This document shows, in pieces, positions 5,540 through 5,598 of a stretch of DNA of 5,598 nt. The stretch covers positions 1 to 5,598 of the forward strand of contig JADHSW010000184.1 of NCBI GenBank assembly GCA_016776705.1, given 5' to 3'. The notes under the pieces were generated by a model. It was given only the letters and a program-made list of their open reading frames with translations. It had not been told where the DNA came from and ran no database searches. Position 1 is the first letter of the stretch, and the number at the start of each line of letters is the position of its first letter. This DNA is from Rhodospirillales bacterium (GTDB lineage Bacteria; Pseudomonadota; Alphaproteobacteria; Rhodospirillales; JABHCV01). The translations under genes and the position numbers were made by a program.

Positions 5540-5598
5540 TTACACGGCGAGTGTTCGTTCCGGCGGGAAAGTCACCGTCACGATGGTTCCCTTATCAA
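5540..5598 (-). CDS. Partial: C-terminal end of a probable sensor histidine kinase
   Basis: Only the last 18 residues and the TAA stop (5542-5540) are in the window; the rest lies beyond the right edge. The visible residues DKGTIVTVTFPPERTLAV match the usual end of a histidine kinase HATPase domain, where a G-x-G-T motif is followed by an alternating V-x-V-x-F-P strand. No catalytic residues can be seen, so the assignment rests on this final strand and is tentative. It runs convergently to tRNA-Ala and shares the terminator region with it. Confidence 0.6.
   Translation of the reverse strand, partial: DKGTIVTVTFPPERTLAV

Overview
The window looks like ordinary chromosomal DNA of an alphaproteobacterium, perhaps a Rhodospirillales-like marine lineage. 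That placement is inferred from moderate GC content, the style of the proteins (EF4/LepA, tandem NnrU-family membrane proteins, YggT/YggU) and alphaproteobacterial-looking tRNA promoters. It is not proven. I see no insertion sequence, phage gene, CRISPR array or plasmid function.

Layout from left to right. A tRNA-Ser(GGA) with encoded CCA lies on the minus strand at 126-215. A plus-strand gene for a small, uncharacterised two-segment membrane protein (305-823) follows. It converges, with only 3 bp between stop codons, on lepA (minus, 827-2635), which encodes the ribosome-associated GTPase EF4. Upstream of lepA is a 170-bp spacer (2636-2805) with a run of about 21-bp tandem direct repeats and a possible tiny ORF. 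Next come two adjacent, overlapping minus-strand genes of the NnrU family (2806-3492 and 3513-4157), which look like diverged tandem paralogues. A 74-bp divergent intergenic region with a perfect 6-bp dyad separates them from a plus-strand gene (4232-4576) for a small uncharacterised protein with a histidine-rich motif inside a possible winged-helix-like frame. A minus-strand yggT-yggU pair (5263 down to 4642) follows, with overlapping reading frames. The right end carries tRNA-Ala(CGC) on the plus strand, with its own promoter and a strong intrinsic terminator, then the last 18 codons of a minus-strand gene that resemble the end of a sensor histidine kinase.

Most of the genes are housekeeping (translation: two tRNAs and EF4) or encode membrane proteins of poorly known function. 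The transcription units appear to be: tRNA-Ser alone; the 305-823 gene alone; the two NnrU-family genes, possibly reading on into lepA; the 4232-4576 gene alone; yggT-yggU; and tRNA-Ala alone. The parts most worth a second look are the 21-bp repeat array upstream of lepA, the differing histidine content of the two NnrU paralogues, and the histidine-rich small protein. No clearly new multi-gene system is visible.
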